A stretch of DNA of 64,000 nt from Diphasiastrum complanatum (taxonomy: Eukaryota; Streptophyta; Lycopodiopsida; Lycopodiales; Lycopodiaceae), in assembly GCA_029204225.1 (NCBI GenBank), contig CM055101.1, forward strand, positions 38,545,374-38,609,373, given 5' to 3'. Below, one piece after another: positions 13,160 through 25,600 of the stretch. Below the pieces are notes generated by a model. That model saw nothing but the letters and a program-made list of their open reading frames with translations, searched no databases and had not been told where the DNA came from. Position 1 is the stretch's first letter. Each line of letters begins with the position of its first letter. Position numbers and translations under genes: made by a program.

Positions 13160-16100
13160 GTATCTTTCTTTTTTTCACCCATTTTCCCGAAATTAAGCAT
13201 TTCCGTAACCTGCAGTTTCAATGTGTGCTTCCTCCCTGGCTGTATGGTGCAACCTGTTGTCTTAGCTGTAAAAAAAATTTCCTACCACGACAATGCTTCG
13301 ACATATCATTTCTTGCAACTTTTACTGACACACACAGGTCTGTCATGAAAATAGTAGCAGGGTATTATCTTTGTGCAATAAAGTCTCTTGACTGTTGCAC
13401 AATGCACAAAGAACAGGTTGAAGAACTGAGTTCTAGAATCATCCTGCTACTCTTGTATTACAAATGAACCTGTCGAAAGGAGGAAAGATATGCACTAAGC
13501 AGAGTAGATGAATTGTGGTTCACACCCAAAAGTACATTCGCTGGCTTAATAACCACTCGGTAAAGTCACGAGTAGTATGAAAAGGCTTGTACTTATGATG
13601 ATATATCTTTTTCGATTCACTTACATCTGACCTTGGCCTTGCCTAAAACATCACAGAAATCTAACTTCCATGCATTGCAAGATGAATAGCACCAAATGTA
13701 TGAATACCACTGTCCTGTAAAGAAAATTGAGCATTTTGATATTTGCTACACCAAAAGCTCACCATACAGGAATATAAAGAAACTGAGTGCCATAAAAAGA
13801 GAGCTCATTTATAACTAGGAAAGGCTAAGCGACCTAGTAAAGATGTTTGCAATCTGATCTCTGGTGCCACATAATTGAAGCTATGCACTTTCTCTCGTAT
13901 GAAGTGTTTGTCGACCTCAATGTGTTTTGTCCTAGCATGGTATACGGAATTCCTAGCAAGTTGAGTGCAACTCTAGCTATCGCAATACATCATTGTGGGA
14001 CTCACTTGAGCAATCTGCATATCACTTAGCAAGCACCTCAACCATATAGCCTCGCAAGTAGCCCTTGTCTTCTTGTATTTAGCTAATATCAAAGACTATC
14101 CTATCGTACGTTGTATCTTGCTGCACCAAGAAATTGCTCCAAAAAAGTGAAGTGAATAACCCATCTTCAATCTACGATCGTCCTTGTCTTCTACCCAATC
14201 TGCATCAGAGTAACCTTCCAACTGAAGGTTTCCATCATTCATGTAACCAATGCCATAAATAGAAGTTCCTTGGCTGATTTCCAGTGTGCCTTCATAGGTT
14301 CACTCATATAGACTTGCAACGCCAGTTTCATGTGCAATGTCTGGTTTAGTATTTGTAAGATATATCAAGCTGCCCACCAATTGACGATATATCATTTTAT
14401 CCACAAAGGGTTTCTCATCAACCATAGATGCCTTATTACTTCTATCACTAGGAGTGGCTGTAGGCTTGCAATCCTGCATATTGAATCTTCGAAAGAAGCC
14501 CATTTGCAAATTTTATGTGGGATAGAAAAAGAATATAATGTTCCCCCCAAACTTCTATTCCTAGGCAGCAATGCATCTAGCCCAAATCTTTCATGTCGTT
14601 CGTGTGAAAGATCTTCTTAACTATGATGATTAAATTATCAACACAGAGAACAATAATCACTATGTCCTCCTCCTTCAAAACATACAAGGTTCAGTCAGAT
14701 TACTTCTCTTGAAGTTATGCTTTTTATCAGTGTAACTGTACCATGCCCTGGGTGCTTGCTTTAATCCGTACAAAGCTTTCTTAAGCTTACATACCAGATG
14801 CTCTAGCCTCTTTGTGTTCAACCTCAAAGCCTTGTGGTTGCTCCATGTAAACCTCTTCCTTCAATTCTCCATTGAGAAAGGCGCTTTTGACATCCATTTG
14901 TTGAATTTTTTAATGAAAATAGACTGCCACTGCCAACACGATTCCTTAACAACAGGAGCAAACGTTTCTGGCCCTCTTTGCCCTTTCCACTTGCGTTTTA
15001 TCACTGTGCTCCTCCCCTTGTGCTTGACGCTGAGAAGTCTCCCTTTCAAACTTGCTCCTTGGAATCAACAACCCAAAGATATTCACTTTTACCATGGTCC
15101 TCCACTTGAGGTACATGGTTTTCATCAAAGGCAACATCTCTACTCAGAATTTTCTTTTTAATCTCGAGATTGTACAGTATGTATGCTTTCGCTTTTTCAC
15201 TATATCCCAAAAATATACACGATAGTTTTAGCATCTAGCTTCTTCCTGTCATCCTTAGCTATGTATAAAAGGGCAATACATCCAAATACTCAAAAGTGAT
15301 TCCACTTTTGGCTTATTGCCATTTTACGTCTCTTTAGGCATGATTTCTTCAAATGAAAGAAGTCTCTCTCTTACCGAGAGACTTATGAGGGAAGTCTCTC
15401 CCTTACTGACATTTGACAAACTATTCAAAGCTATTGAGACTATGTCCCTAGCATTGATACACTGTCCTATGGCAGCAAGTCGTGGTCGTGAAGATCCCTG
15501 ATTTTCATAATGTGCTTACCAACTGAATCATTGGAGTCCATTTTGATTGTATGTAGCTTATTCTACATTTAGAGGTCTCTAGCCGTATCGACGGTGACCT
15601 CAATATCTCCCAAGCTTCACAAGGTCCTGCGAGAAATAATGTTATCCTTCATAGAAAGGTTGTTGATATGATGTGCCTTTGATCCTCTCTTGATGTAATC
15701 TTTCAATTCAGGCTCTAAATTTGGAATAGGGTCAAGCCTTGTGACTATGTGCCAACATTTCATATGCATGAGAATGTTCTGCATCTTAAACTTTCACACC
15801 TTGTAATTGGTACAATCCAATGTACTTGACCCATTGAGTAGACGCTCACTCAGGTCAGCCATGATGGATTTTTCAACAGACGAAATTCTTGAAAAATACC
15901 TAAGAACTGAGGTGCTTCAAGAAACTTGAGTTTCACCCAAACTAGGGTATTATGCCGCTTGCTGATACCCGACTACTTTTATTCGTCTTTGCCACAGTAT
16001 GGCCCTGCTATCTCTTGCACAGGATCCACTTTGTACCCTGATTGGATTCCTTGCACCCCACTTTTCCACAAGTTGCAACTGTTGGATATTTGCTCAGAAT

Positions 16101-19100
16101 CCAAAGAGTTTGGTATGACTATGCTCCTCTTATTGGTGGCTGTCCAACTGTGTTTTCTAGAAACTGATTGCCCTACAAAAAGTGTGCCCAGTAAGTTAAG
16201 CTGCTCAATCAGAAATCTGAAAAATGATCCAGAAGTTTCCAAATTTTCACAAATCATAGGCCAAACAACCTACTTTGATACCATGATGGAGATACAGCTC
16301 TATCTATGAAGTACCTTAACCTCAATAATAGACCCGACAGATGAAAGCTTGAAAGAAACTAGCTATATTAGCATCAACAATACAAGGAAAGCTTAAGCAT
16401 CGCAAAAAACCAAAGTTAGGAACTCCAAATGCTTGAAAAGTGAGAAAGAGGAGGGCATGGGCCTCCTTGGATGAATCCTCCCTTACATATTTAGAAACTA
16501 TTGAGTCACATCACCAACTCGAGTCTTATGCCACATGACATGGAAACTTGGCCACTTGGACCCAATCTACACTGACATAACTACAAAGAGGGGTACAATG
16601 TATTTACAATAAAGTTGCCCCCATGTCAAATGTATAACATAAAACCATGTAAGTGCCTAACCACTAGAGGTAAAATAGGCATTGTGTTTCAACAGTGACA
16701 ACATTTGCTTTAGTTGAGAATATCCTTTATAGGATATGTATGCAAGTAAAAATCACTGACAAGAAATGATGTGGATGGAACAATACAAGAACATGAACGA
16801 GTGAAATAAAAAGGACATAATGACATAAATGAAGTGACAAAAATTGGAAAGAAATAGTAAGGGAAATATCAAAAAGGGAGAATTCTCAGTAATTATTGAA
16901 AAAGTATATGCTAAGAGGCTATTAAGGGTGCAGATTCTTGTTGTCACCCTAAGTAGATCTTAGGTCCACAAAAAACAATTTAAAGGTTGAAAAATGATTA
17001 CCATCAATGTGATAAATCTATGCTAAGAGATCAGCAAGCGTATATGACCCTCCAAACATAGATGTTAGATGGCAATAAATCCTGTCCACATGTTGAGAAA
17101 GTCAGCGTGCAAAAAGAGCAATAAAAGTGTGTGAATACCTCCAAAAGCAGGCGCTTGATGTCAAGGTAGGCTGTCCAATATTTCTGTGAAAATCAGCAAG
17201 CAAATAGGTGGTCAAAGCCCCAAAATCACTCCTAAAATTTGGCACTGATGACCACAGATGGTGGCTGTCCTCCATTATGTAAAAAGCTTCTTTAATGCAA
17301 AATATTTAACGTGAAATATCCTGAAATAGAGATGTTTGGTTGACGAGCTAGAATTTTGTTGCACTTGTTGGTCATTAAGAAACAAAGAATCACTCACCGT
17401 CGAAACAAATTATGCTTGAAGAAAACAGTTTGTTCTTTTAATCTGATTATACTTTGACCTTCAAGCTCTTTTGATGGGAAACTCTTGACAAGCTTGAATG
17501 TACAATGAATTCATTTTTAAGTATGGTACATAAAGACCCACAAGGGTTCTAGAACAGAATTTTGTAGAACAGAAAACAACGTATTCCACCTTGACCAAAG
17601 CTTGACTTTGCAATAACTTCACTTCTAGCAACTCAAAAGGATAGAAAATGAATCTTAAGGCTTGTAGGACAACATAGAACATGTAGATCCACTCAAAAGA
17701 GGAATCAAAAAGTAATGTTCATAAGATGTAAAAGTACCCCCCTTTGACCAATAAGTTGGCTTGCCAGTAACTTTTGATGTAAAACTTTGTTTGACATGAA
17801 AGTTGGATCAATAGCTTCAGAATAGAGTAGTGCCCTCAAATATATAACATCCTTTGACTTTTGTTGCCAAAAAACACAAAAGAGACGAGTTTGACCAAAT
17901 TGAAAATCAGGGTTCTAGAAAAGGGCCAGCAAAAAGTAAGAGGGTTCCTTGATTTTTTTGATGCAAGGAATCAAGTGCAACTGACATAATTGAATCTGAA
18001 CATTGAATGAAAAAGTTATGGCCAAAACAGTGAAATTTGAGCAAAATTTTTTTTGACTAGGAGAGAACAATTGCAGGAGAGCAAAAATAACTAGAGAGAA
18101 AGAAAATCAGGAGAGAGAACTTTACTAGAAAAAATGGTTAGAGGGAATATTTACTGGAGAGAGAAAGTCCGCTAGAAAATTCAAATGCTGGTTACAGTAC
18201 CTGCGGTGTATCACCTCAGGTGCTCATGTCCACCCCATTATATCACCACTCAGTCCTTGGCATCTTTACGTGTGAGAAGAATTTGTGGTCCAAGGTGCAG
18301 GAATTGAGGATAGATAAGGCAGGCTTACAATTTTTTGTTTGCTGTGCTACTTGCCGTTGCACACATTTTGAAGTACTAGCATGCATAATATAAATGCAAT
18401 GAGGCATATCATGTATTTTGAATCATATTTCCATGCTCAGTTAGTTGTTGGCACTAAAGCTTGAAACCATCCATGTGCTCAGCAGTGGTATCTGCACAAG
18501 CTGTATAGATATTTTCCTAGTAGTATTGGCAGCAGTGAAAGTCATTTTTGTGTTTGGCAAGGACATTTGTTTAACAAACAGCTGCTTCGGCTGGAGTGTG
18601 CTTTTATGTCAGACAAAGAAATTCTAGCTTACAAGCTCATAACATAATATGTGAATGCTGTATTGATCCTTTGTGAAAAAATGATGCACGTTGCACAATT
18701 AGTCTTCTTGGAAGAGGAGTCCGTATGTTGAATGCACGTGGCTAATTCTATTGCAGGCTGAGGCTGGCTAGAGCCTGAAGTTGTTAACGGGCCGTGTTGA
18801 CTAATGTAAAATTGTAGAGATAATTCAGTCCCTTTTGTTGTGAAACTAGGCCCATTTCTGTCCGTGGCAAGTGCACTTACCAGGCGCTCCTGCTCCCTCA
18901 CTGCATCCTTTCTGTTTCAGCAGGCACAAAGGTAGGTCATGGGCATGTGGGTTACTGCTGGTGAGTCAGCAACTCAACATCTCAAACTGGAGTTTTTTTC
19001 TGGGGTGGAGGGGGAAGGGGTGAAGTCTTTGGCTGGTCTTTTGCAGTTGCCCCGGCCCAAAAAGAACTTCTGCCCCTACGTGACAAAGGCAGTGTGCCAC

Positions 19101-21794
19101 ATCAGATGCCATGTGGGGCATGCTACTGCTAGTCTGAATTGACTCGAAGCCTCTTTTCTTTGGCCAGAACAATAGTGCAATGACATATTTCATGGGACTT
19201 TCCAAGGACCATAGTCTGAAATGGGCCTTACTGTATAGTTATGGATCCCATGGTCATGCTCACTTGCAGACCACAACTAACCTCAGTGGACACGACCTCA
19301 TGTGACTTCAAAATCTTGTGTCAAGCCTGTGACTGTTGTGGCTGTGAATGGAGGATTGGCATAAACTGGCCTCAACCCCAAAGGTTGAGGTGCATTCAGT
19401 TTTTTTCTTGCTGCCGGCGGACAGGGAGGAGATGGAGGATCATCTACCTTCAATCCACAATAGTTAAGGTAGTTAGTTGTGAGTTTATTGTTTGAGTGGA
19501 AACAGCCGTCCATGCACTTTGAAAACTAAGTAATTAGTTGTTGGGGTCGAGATAGAGCAGGAAGTTATAAGTGTCACAAATTGGAGAGTGCTATGTGAAA
19601 TCACAAATTGGAGAGTGCTATGTGAAATTACAGTGGGGGTGATCGCATCTGTAACTCAATCTGAAAGTAGCACGTGTACAGAAAGAGCCATGTGCTCATT
19701 TTTGGGTGACAACATTGTGTTATTCCTTTTCCATCTTTGTTATATCGTATGCTAATTATGTGCAAGCGATAATGATCTTTTTTGTCTGTTTGCTTGTAAA
19801 AGTTTAAGCAAATCTAAATGCTACCAGGAGCTGTCTGTGGTTCACTGGAATGTTGACTAGCCTGTGAATGAGTTATGGAAAGCTTTCAAGGAATTGATAG
19901 AAGTCACAATATGGACTGGAGGGGATCATTTTTGTTCAGTGTTCTATATATATTTTTATGTTTACCTTGAGGTCATGTTTTTCAGCCCTGCCTGATTTTG
20001 TTATTTCATAAAAGTTTCTTGTTAGAAATGCTTTTGGCAATTGTCATCTAGGGATGACAAGTGTGCTCTTTAGGCGGTGGTGTGCCCTTAATTTTTGCAA
20101 AGAGATTTCAAGTCTTTTTTAAGGTTCAAACTAATTGACTGTTCAGCCATTTGCAGGTAGCCTGGGATGAGCCAGATTTGCTACAAGGGGTGCTTCGAAT
20201 CAGCCCCTGGCAGGTGGAGTTAGTTTCGTCTTTGCCAATCCAGCTTCCTCCATTCTCACTGCCTAAAAAGAAATTTCGTGTTTCACAGCCTCCAGAGTTT
20301 CAATCAGCTGAAGGCCAAGCCTTTATGGGACTGCCAATGACAACACTTGCCAACAGTATGATGGGTCAACTGAATCCTTTGCATAATATTTTGGATGATT
20401 TTCCTGCAGGCATGCAGGGAGCCAGGCATGACAGAATTTATGGGCTCACTACACCTTATATTCAACCACAAAATGGTCAACCTAGAGTTCTTGATATGTA
20501 CCCCCATGAATCTCCTACTTTACTTAAACGTGGATCAACGGGGCTGGGATTTGGCAGTAGTTCCCTTTTTGAGAGTTTCACAGTTCAGAGCAGCCATGTG
20601 AAACCAGCCTCAGTGGCAAACAAATGTCAAAGTGAGTCTGTGTCTAGTACAGTTCCAAGCTGTTCGGCAAGCTCTAATACTCGAACTACACCATTCGTGT
20701 TATTTGGGAAATCGATCGATCCAACATTCACAGCAACTCCAGAGCAGCAGCACTCAGGAGGTAGCTCTTCTGAAAGTACCTCACATCAGCACCTCAAAGA
20801 AAGCTCATCTCAAACAAATCGGACCTCTGCAAATTCTACCTGTGGTAGAGACTGGAGCGACTCATTTGAGAAAGTGCAGAGCTTTGTGACAGGGTTTTCA
20901 GATGGTTTGAAGAGCAACTATACTGATTCGAGCTTTCAACAAGAGATCCATCCTCCTAGATCTATTCCTGAAGTAGGAAGTTTGAAATGGTTCAAAGAGC
21001 AGGCAAGCTTGTTGACTTCAGAAAAGAAGGATATGTCAGAGAAGTCAAATGGTGATAGCTTGATACATTGCAAGATTTTCATGGAAAGTGAGGAAATAGG
21101 CAGAACTATTGATCTTTCTACATATAGTACATATGAGGAGCTTTATGAGAGGTTAGCCACAATGTTTAGCATAGATAAGTTGAAGCTAGCAGGGCGCATA
21201 GTCTACAAGGACTTGGAAGGCTCCACGATCCATGTTGGGGGGGAACCATACAGGTGTCTTTATGTGACTTTCAAAATTCCTGTTCTGTTTCTGGTCGAAT
21301 GTTATTTTTAACACTTATAAAAATGGTAGCTATCCATGATAAATTGCGCTTGAATAGTCACGAAAGATCCAAAAACATCATCACACAAATCAAACAACCT
21401 TAACACCATACCTATTGCAGTAAATTTCCATGGACTAAGGCTCAAGCATATATGGTTCTACCCTTTGGTTAGCCAGGAAATAATCTAGGCTTATTTTCAG
21501 TCTATGGTGGCTATTCCGTCCATGTCTTGCTGTGCATAATCTACATGTTACGGACTAGATATTTATGATTCACCAGGCAGAGTTATTTTCATGGCTTTTG
21601 TGTAACAATTGCTTATCCACCAAATGTGGCTTGTTCATTGATGACTCTCATTCTTGCCTAAAGGTCTAGATTTCGATTCCAGTCTAGCGCACATGGACAT
21701 GAAAGTATAAATGAAAAATTGCTAACAAAGTGTACTGGTTCATGGATGCAGGAATTTTATGAAATCTGTAAGAAGATTGACAATCCTGTCATGA
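11897..21794 (+). CDS. Auxin response factor, class C (ARF10/16/17-like), three coding exons
   Basis: Nuclear transcription factor that binds auxin-response DNA elements; class C members are generally repressors under miR160 control. Joining 11897-13159, 20157-21253 and 21752-21794 gives 800 residues with no internal stop. Seen: a B3 DNA-binding domain at about residues 149-252, from FAKTLTQSDANNGGGFSVPR, including RGTPRRHLLTTGWS with the DNA-contacting R/P/R pattern. The Auxin_resp domain starts near residue 337 and crosses the exon 1/2 junction at WRILQ/VAWDEPDLLQ. An LFG motif (TPFVLFGKS), typical of repressive ARFs, is present. The C-terminal PB1 domain (about 722-800) has the HCKIF lysine and an acidic YKDLEG segment. 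Introns are GT-AG (phase 0 after 13159, phase 2 after 21253). The first in-frame ATG is 11897; 11933 is the next candidate. A 5' UTR intron ending near 11890 is possible. The protein is longer than the roughly 670-700 residues usual for Arabidopsis ARF10/16. ARF identity is very sure, class C nearly so. Confidence 0.95.
13800..16300 (-). mobile_element. Degenerate Ty1/copia retrotransposon, antisense inside ARF intron 1
   Basis: Read on the - strand from high to low coordinates. A tRNA-Met type primer binding site (TGGTATCAAAG, near 16270-16285) is followed by gag starting at 15862 (MADLSERLLNGSSTLDCTNY, then a stop). The RT C-terminal part lies at about 14300-14510 (YRQLVGSLIYLTNTKPDIAH), then RNase H at about 13850-14290 (LEGYSDADWVEDKDDRR; TKHIEVDKHFIREKV). 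Stops, shifts and missing integrase show it is dead. The gag, RT, RNase H order fits copia. LTR ends were not resolved. Confidence 0.8.
19574..19627 (+). repeat. 27-bp perfect tandem duplication in ARF intron 1
   Basis: The unit TCACAAATTGGAGAGTGCTA plus TGTGAAA occurs twice with no spacer (19574-19600 and 19601-19627). It looks like a recent slippage or small duplication event, with no function implied. Confidence 0.9.
20157..21253 (+). CDS. ARF coding exon 2 (end of Auxin_resp, middle region, most of PB1)
   Basis: The acceptor is CATTTGCAG/GTAGCCTGG, opening with VAWDEPDLLQ, the conserved continuation of the Auxin_resp domain in class C ARFs. The middle region is rich in Ser, Thr and Gln and holds the miR160 site and the LFG motif. 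The exon ends inside the PB1 domain after GGEPY plus two bases of an Arg codon (ATACAG/GTGTCT). Confidence 0.93.
20408..20428 (+). promoter_or_regulatory. miR160 target site in ARF exon 2
   Basis: The 21 bases contain GGCATGCAGGGAGCCAGGCA, complementary to plant miR160. I see one G:U pair inside and one mismatch at the base facing the miRNA 3' end. In frame it encodes A-G-M-Q-G-A-R-H, the conserved residues over this site in ARF10/16/17. Cleavage would be expected opposite miRNA bases 10-11. This predicts post-transcriptional repression of the transcript. Confidence 0.93.
21752..21794 (+). CDS. ARF coding exon 3, very short C-terminal exon
   Basis: Acceptor TGGATGCAG ends at 21751. In phase 2 the exon completes the Arg codon and then reads NFMKSVRRLTILS and TGA (21792-21794). 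This matches the conserved end of the class C ARF PB1 domain (the D/N-F-M-K-x-x-x-R-L-T-I pattern). Only about 43 coding bases are present, so automated annotation would probably miss it or extend exon 2 into the intron. Confidence 0.88.
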
Positions 21795-22195
21795 AAATCA
21801 ATATGAACATTGAAATGGAGCACACACTGCTGATGAGGGTCATTCTGACTGTCAGAGAGGGGGAGAAGGTCCACCTATCTTTTCAACCATCTACAGAAAT
21901 CTGAAATTTTCCATCTTTTGATGGCTCCAGATTCCGTACATGTACTTAGGCCTTGTTGCCATGATGTGCTGCTTCAAACTTTTGGAGAAAAAGCTTGTTA
22001 CTCTTGACCAGCAATGCATTTCAATGGAATGTGAGAAGTGGTTGCAAAAGCTACGTACTCAAGTGACCTTGCTCTGCCCGTTGAAGTTGCAGTAGCTCCA
22101 GAAGTTACATCAGTGTTGATTCTGCAGAGAACTGAAGAACTGCGTATACAACACCAAGCAGAAACATTATCTTTATGCTTGGTCTAGTTGATCCT
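21795..22195 (+). other. Probable ARF 3' UTR
   Basis: Sequence directly after the ARF stop codon. No other gene feature is seen and no clear AATAAA could be assigned. Confidence 0.4.
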
Positions 22196-22625
22196 GAGCA
22201 AAAAAGAGTGGCTTTCGACTTGGTGTCTCCAGAAGGGGTGTACAGTTTGATACTTTGGCAGTGATTCGGAGTTCCTCTGATTTGAAAATTCTTGCTGGGT
22301 TCCAATTGAACAAGGAATGCCTTTGATGAAAAGAAAAAGATTGGGTTGTGATTGATCTGTCGATTACAGGACAATTTGGCACTAGCACTGTATTCAAATC
22401 TAAGTTTTGTCAGAGTGAGAACCCTATGGAACCAGAGCAGTAAAAGAGTGGCTTTCAACTTAGTGGGTTTCTGAAAGTTGTGTACAGTTTGATACTCTTG
22501 CACTGTTTCCTTCAATTTGAATACGCTTTGCCAGATTCTATTGGAGCAAGAAATGCCTTTTCGCATTTGACACCAGTCGAGTTCTAATTGATCTGTCTAA
22601 TTGCAGGATAATTTGGCACTAGCAT
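22196..22625 (+). repeat. Two diverged direct repeats of about 190 bp in the ARF 3' flank
   Basis: Copies lie at about 22196-22387 and 22435-22625. Both run from AAAAGAGTGGCTTTC, through GTGTACAGTTTGATACT, to AATTTGGCACTAGCA, with about 48 bp between them. They may be part of the 3' UTR. No open frame is conserved between the copies. Confidence 0.8.
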
Positions 22626-22639
22626 CATGCTCATAAGAG

Positions 22640-25600
22640 TTTTCTACGAGAGCCCTACAGAACTATTTACTTGTATTGCTATTATCTTCTTTGATAAGCA
22701 TGCTCTGGGAACAACTAGAGGACTGTACAAAAAGGGTTTCTGCAATCGAGATTATAAGCATCCATGTTGTATGCCTTCAAGTTGGACAAGCTCATCTAGT
22801 TTTCAAAGGCTTGCTGCCATGATCTAACATCATTTTGTTTGAAACTTCTATTATTTGTGAAATAAGGCTTCTGGAAGATTTGAAGTACACAGTCAAGCTC
22901 ATAAATGTGTGTTCTAGAAAGTTGTATTCTATGTGAAATCTGGCTTCTGGAAAGATTATACGTAGTAGATCTCCTATATGTGAGACATCAATGAATGAGG
23001 AGTATGTAGAAAATGTGTGAGACATAAACCATCTAACAAGATGAGGGAAGTTTAGCGAAGCCTGACATGAATAGTCATAGAGGATAATCTCGAGGACTCC
23101 TATGGAGTTGCAAACTATCGGTAATATTTAAATGAGGGAGTCCTCTATAGCTACTAAAATGTGGAAGTTGCGATAGAATGAAGCTATTTGCAGTCAAGGG
23201 TAGCCCAGCAGAAATATGTCAGTGGACTGGGTCCCTTTGGCATTTTAGTTGTTTCAAGTCACAAGGCATGCCTCTTTCAAGTGTGAGATAACAATACTCG
23301 ATATTATCAACGCATGGGTTTGTAGAGAGTCAAACCTGGGTGGGCAAGCTGAACTCAAGCACAACACACCAACTCAGCACATGTGGGAAGATGTGGGATT
23401 GCAATTAGGCTGTTGCTTTGAATGACTAGTATTTGGCATTTTGAGATGTTTATGTTATGAAGACTCAAAATTGTTTCTGACATTTTTAATATAAATCTGT
23501 GATAGACAGCTACAGTTTTGCCTTTACTTCAATAGCTGAATTGAAGCCCAATGCGTATCTAACAATTCAAACGCAACCTAACGCTTTATCAATTCTTGGT
23601 TCTGCTCTTTTTTTCCTCTTTAGCAATTCATGACAAGTTAAAGTCTGTTGTGATTGTTTGCGTGATTTATTTTAAGTTCTTACTCGCTGATCTTTGATTG
23701 TTCTTCCTGGTTGCACTTCTCAGTCAGCATGTGCTCTATCCAAGAAAATTTGGTGTCCCTCAAAATCTCAATACCAACTTATGCTTGGTGTACTAGCACT
23801 TGCTTGTTAAAATTTTCTTATTTGTAATTCTTTTTTTTGTTTGTTTCAATCATAGATTCTTCTAAGCATCAGCTAACTTTTCATCTTGCTTGGTTGAGGA
23901 ACTTTGGAATACATAAGTATAGGTATCACTTTTGTTGTAACAATTGGTACAAATTTTTGTTTTTTACTAACTTGAGAAGCATGAAATGACAATAAGGCAA
24001 TTATCTTTGTTAAAGATGATACCATCACTTGCTTTTTTCCTTGACTTTTTTGGTTGCACATTTTTTGTTTCTAAGCTTTACCTTATGACATCAATGACTT
24101 CTCAATTTAAATTTGTGAAATTGGATATATTCTAATTTTACAAATAAATATTTTTTTGTCACGTTAGTGGACATGCAAATTCTTAATGAATTTTCATTCT
24201 AAGTAGTGGAAAGGGTGTGCATGCCCCTCTCAACTATTTGATATTCTACTAATTGAAACTAACATCTCTTACTCAATGTCATGCTGTTACGTAAGGTTCT
24301 TCTTGTTTTGCGATATTTTATTTATTTATTTATCAATCTTCTATCCTTCTCCTATGTTTTTCTTTTGTATCTTCTATATGGTTTTTTTTTTCTCCCTTCT
24401 TTCTGGAACTTTGTTCAAGTTCTTGGTCTACTGCTTATTAAAGTTAATCATGTGCTTCTAAGTTCACACATATATTCTCCTTTCCTCTACCTAGCTGGTG
24501 TTTTAAAAAGCTTTTGAAGTTTGAGTTTACGAATTTTTGCCTACCAAGAAATCATATTGTACCTATTCATTTTTCTGGTTCTCTTCTAAATTACTTTAGA
24601 ATTGAATCTATACAATTGTTCACTTACTTTAAGTTAATTGATGCGCTACTTACTTTCTATTCATTGACTCTCTCATGGTCCAATTAACTTTGTATCACCA
24701 AGTTTAAATTTGACCCATACTCACATGAAGTTTCATTTCTTTGGGTAATTTAGGATCAAGGGCTTGTTATTTTCGTGAAGACTTTCAGTGAGAGAGAGAG
24801 TCAAGTAGTGTTACTTTAAAAAGTCGATAGTGTTAAAAATGCAGCAAAATAAGTCCAATTGATCCAAGAAATGATGGAGAAAGCACCCAATTAAGATCCA
24901 ATCAAGATCAAATAGCTAGAACACAAATCAATCTATTGATTTCTAGCTTATCTTGGCTTGAACTACACTTTATGGCTCCAAAATCATTCAAAATGCTTCA
25001 CACGTGTGGATGTATGGCCTGCTGTGGCCTGTACTATACCAGCACCCTCCAATCCTTCTAATCATTACAAAAAACCAAATGTCAATATCAATCATCAAGC
25101 AAAGTGTAGAGAAAAACTAGTCATGAAGGAAGATCTCAAATTTACTCATAATTGGATGGCAAATCCATCACATATTTATACATAAGTGCCTCAGATAAAA
25201 GCATTTAGGGATACCTATGATCCATCCATGACCTAGCCCTAGTGTTTAACCTAATAGGTCATAAGATCCACTCTAATTGCGGATCGAGATCTTGAGATCC
25301 AAAAACAATATAAAAATTGCTATTTTTAGCTCCTAGAAAATCACTTCTATGCACATTTTGGCCTCATTACAAAGGTGCCATTCCAAAGCTAGGTTAAAAT
25401 TAAGACTTATAAAAAGTATCCTATGCTTTTTGGCATGTGTGACATCCCACAACATGGCCACATTACAATTTGCAAGTGGTAAAACCAAACTAGCTTGTGT
25501 AAATTTAACAGAGGGCACTTGATCGCATGTTATTGTCAGTGATCTTTCAAGTGTAACAGGCGGACCTATATAGGTACCTCACCGCTTTACAGAAGCCTTG

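Larger units (their letters stand above)
13160..20156 (+). other. ARF intron 1 (about 7.0 kb)
   Basis: GT-AG intron with phase 0. Its left half holds an antisense copia remnant (about 13800-16300). From 16300 to 20156 I recognise no coding sequence, only AT-rich unique-looking DNA, a 27-bp tandem duplication at 19574-19627 and repeated pyrimidine runs. Confidence 0.85.

Noticed and set aside
21254-21311. ARF C-terminus reading CLYVTFKIPVLF
   Set aside because: It follows a GT donor, does not resemble PB1, and the conserved ending is found in the next exon.
21719-21904. Open frame reading EFYEICKKIDNPVMKI as the ARF end
   Set aside because: It is out of phase with exon 2. The phase that joins correctly gives the family's NFMKSVRRLTI sequence.
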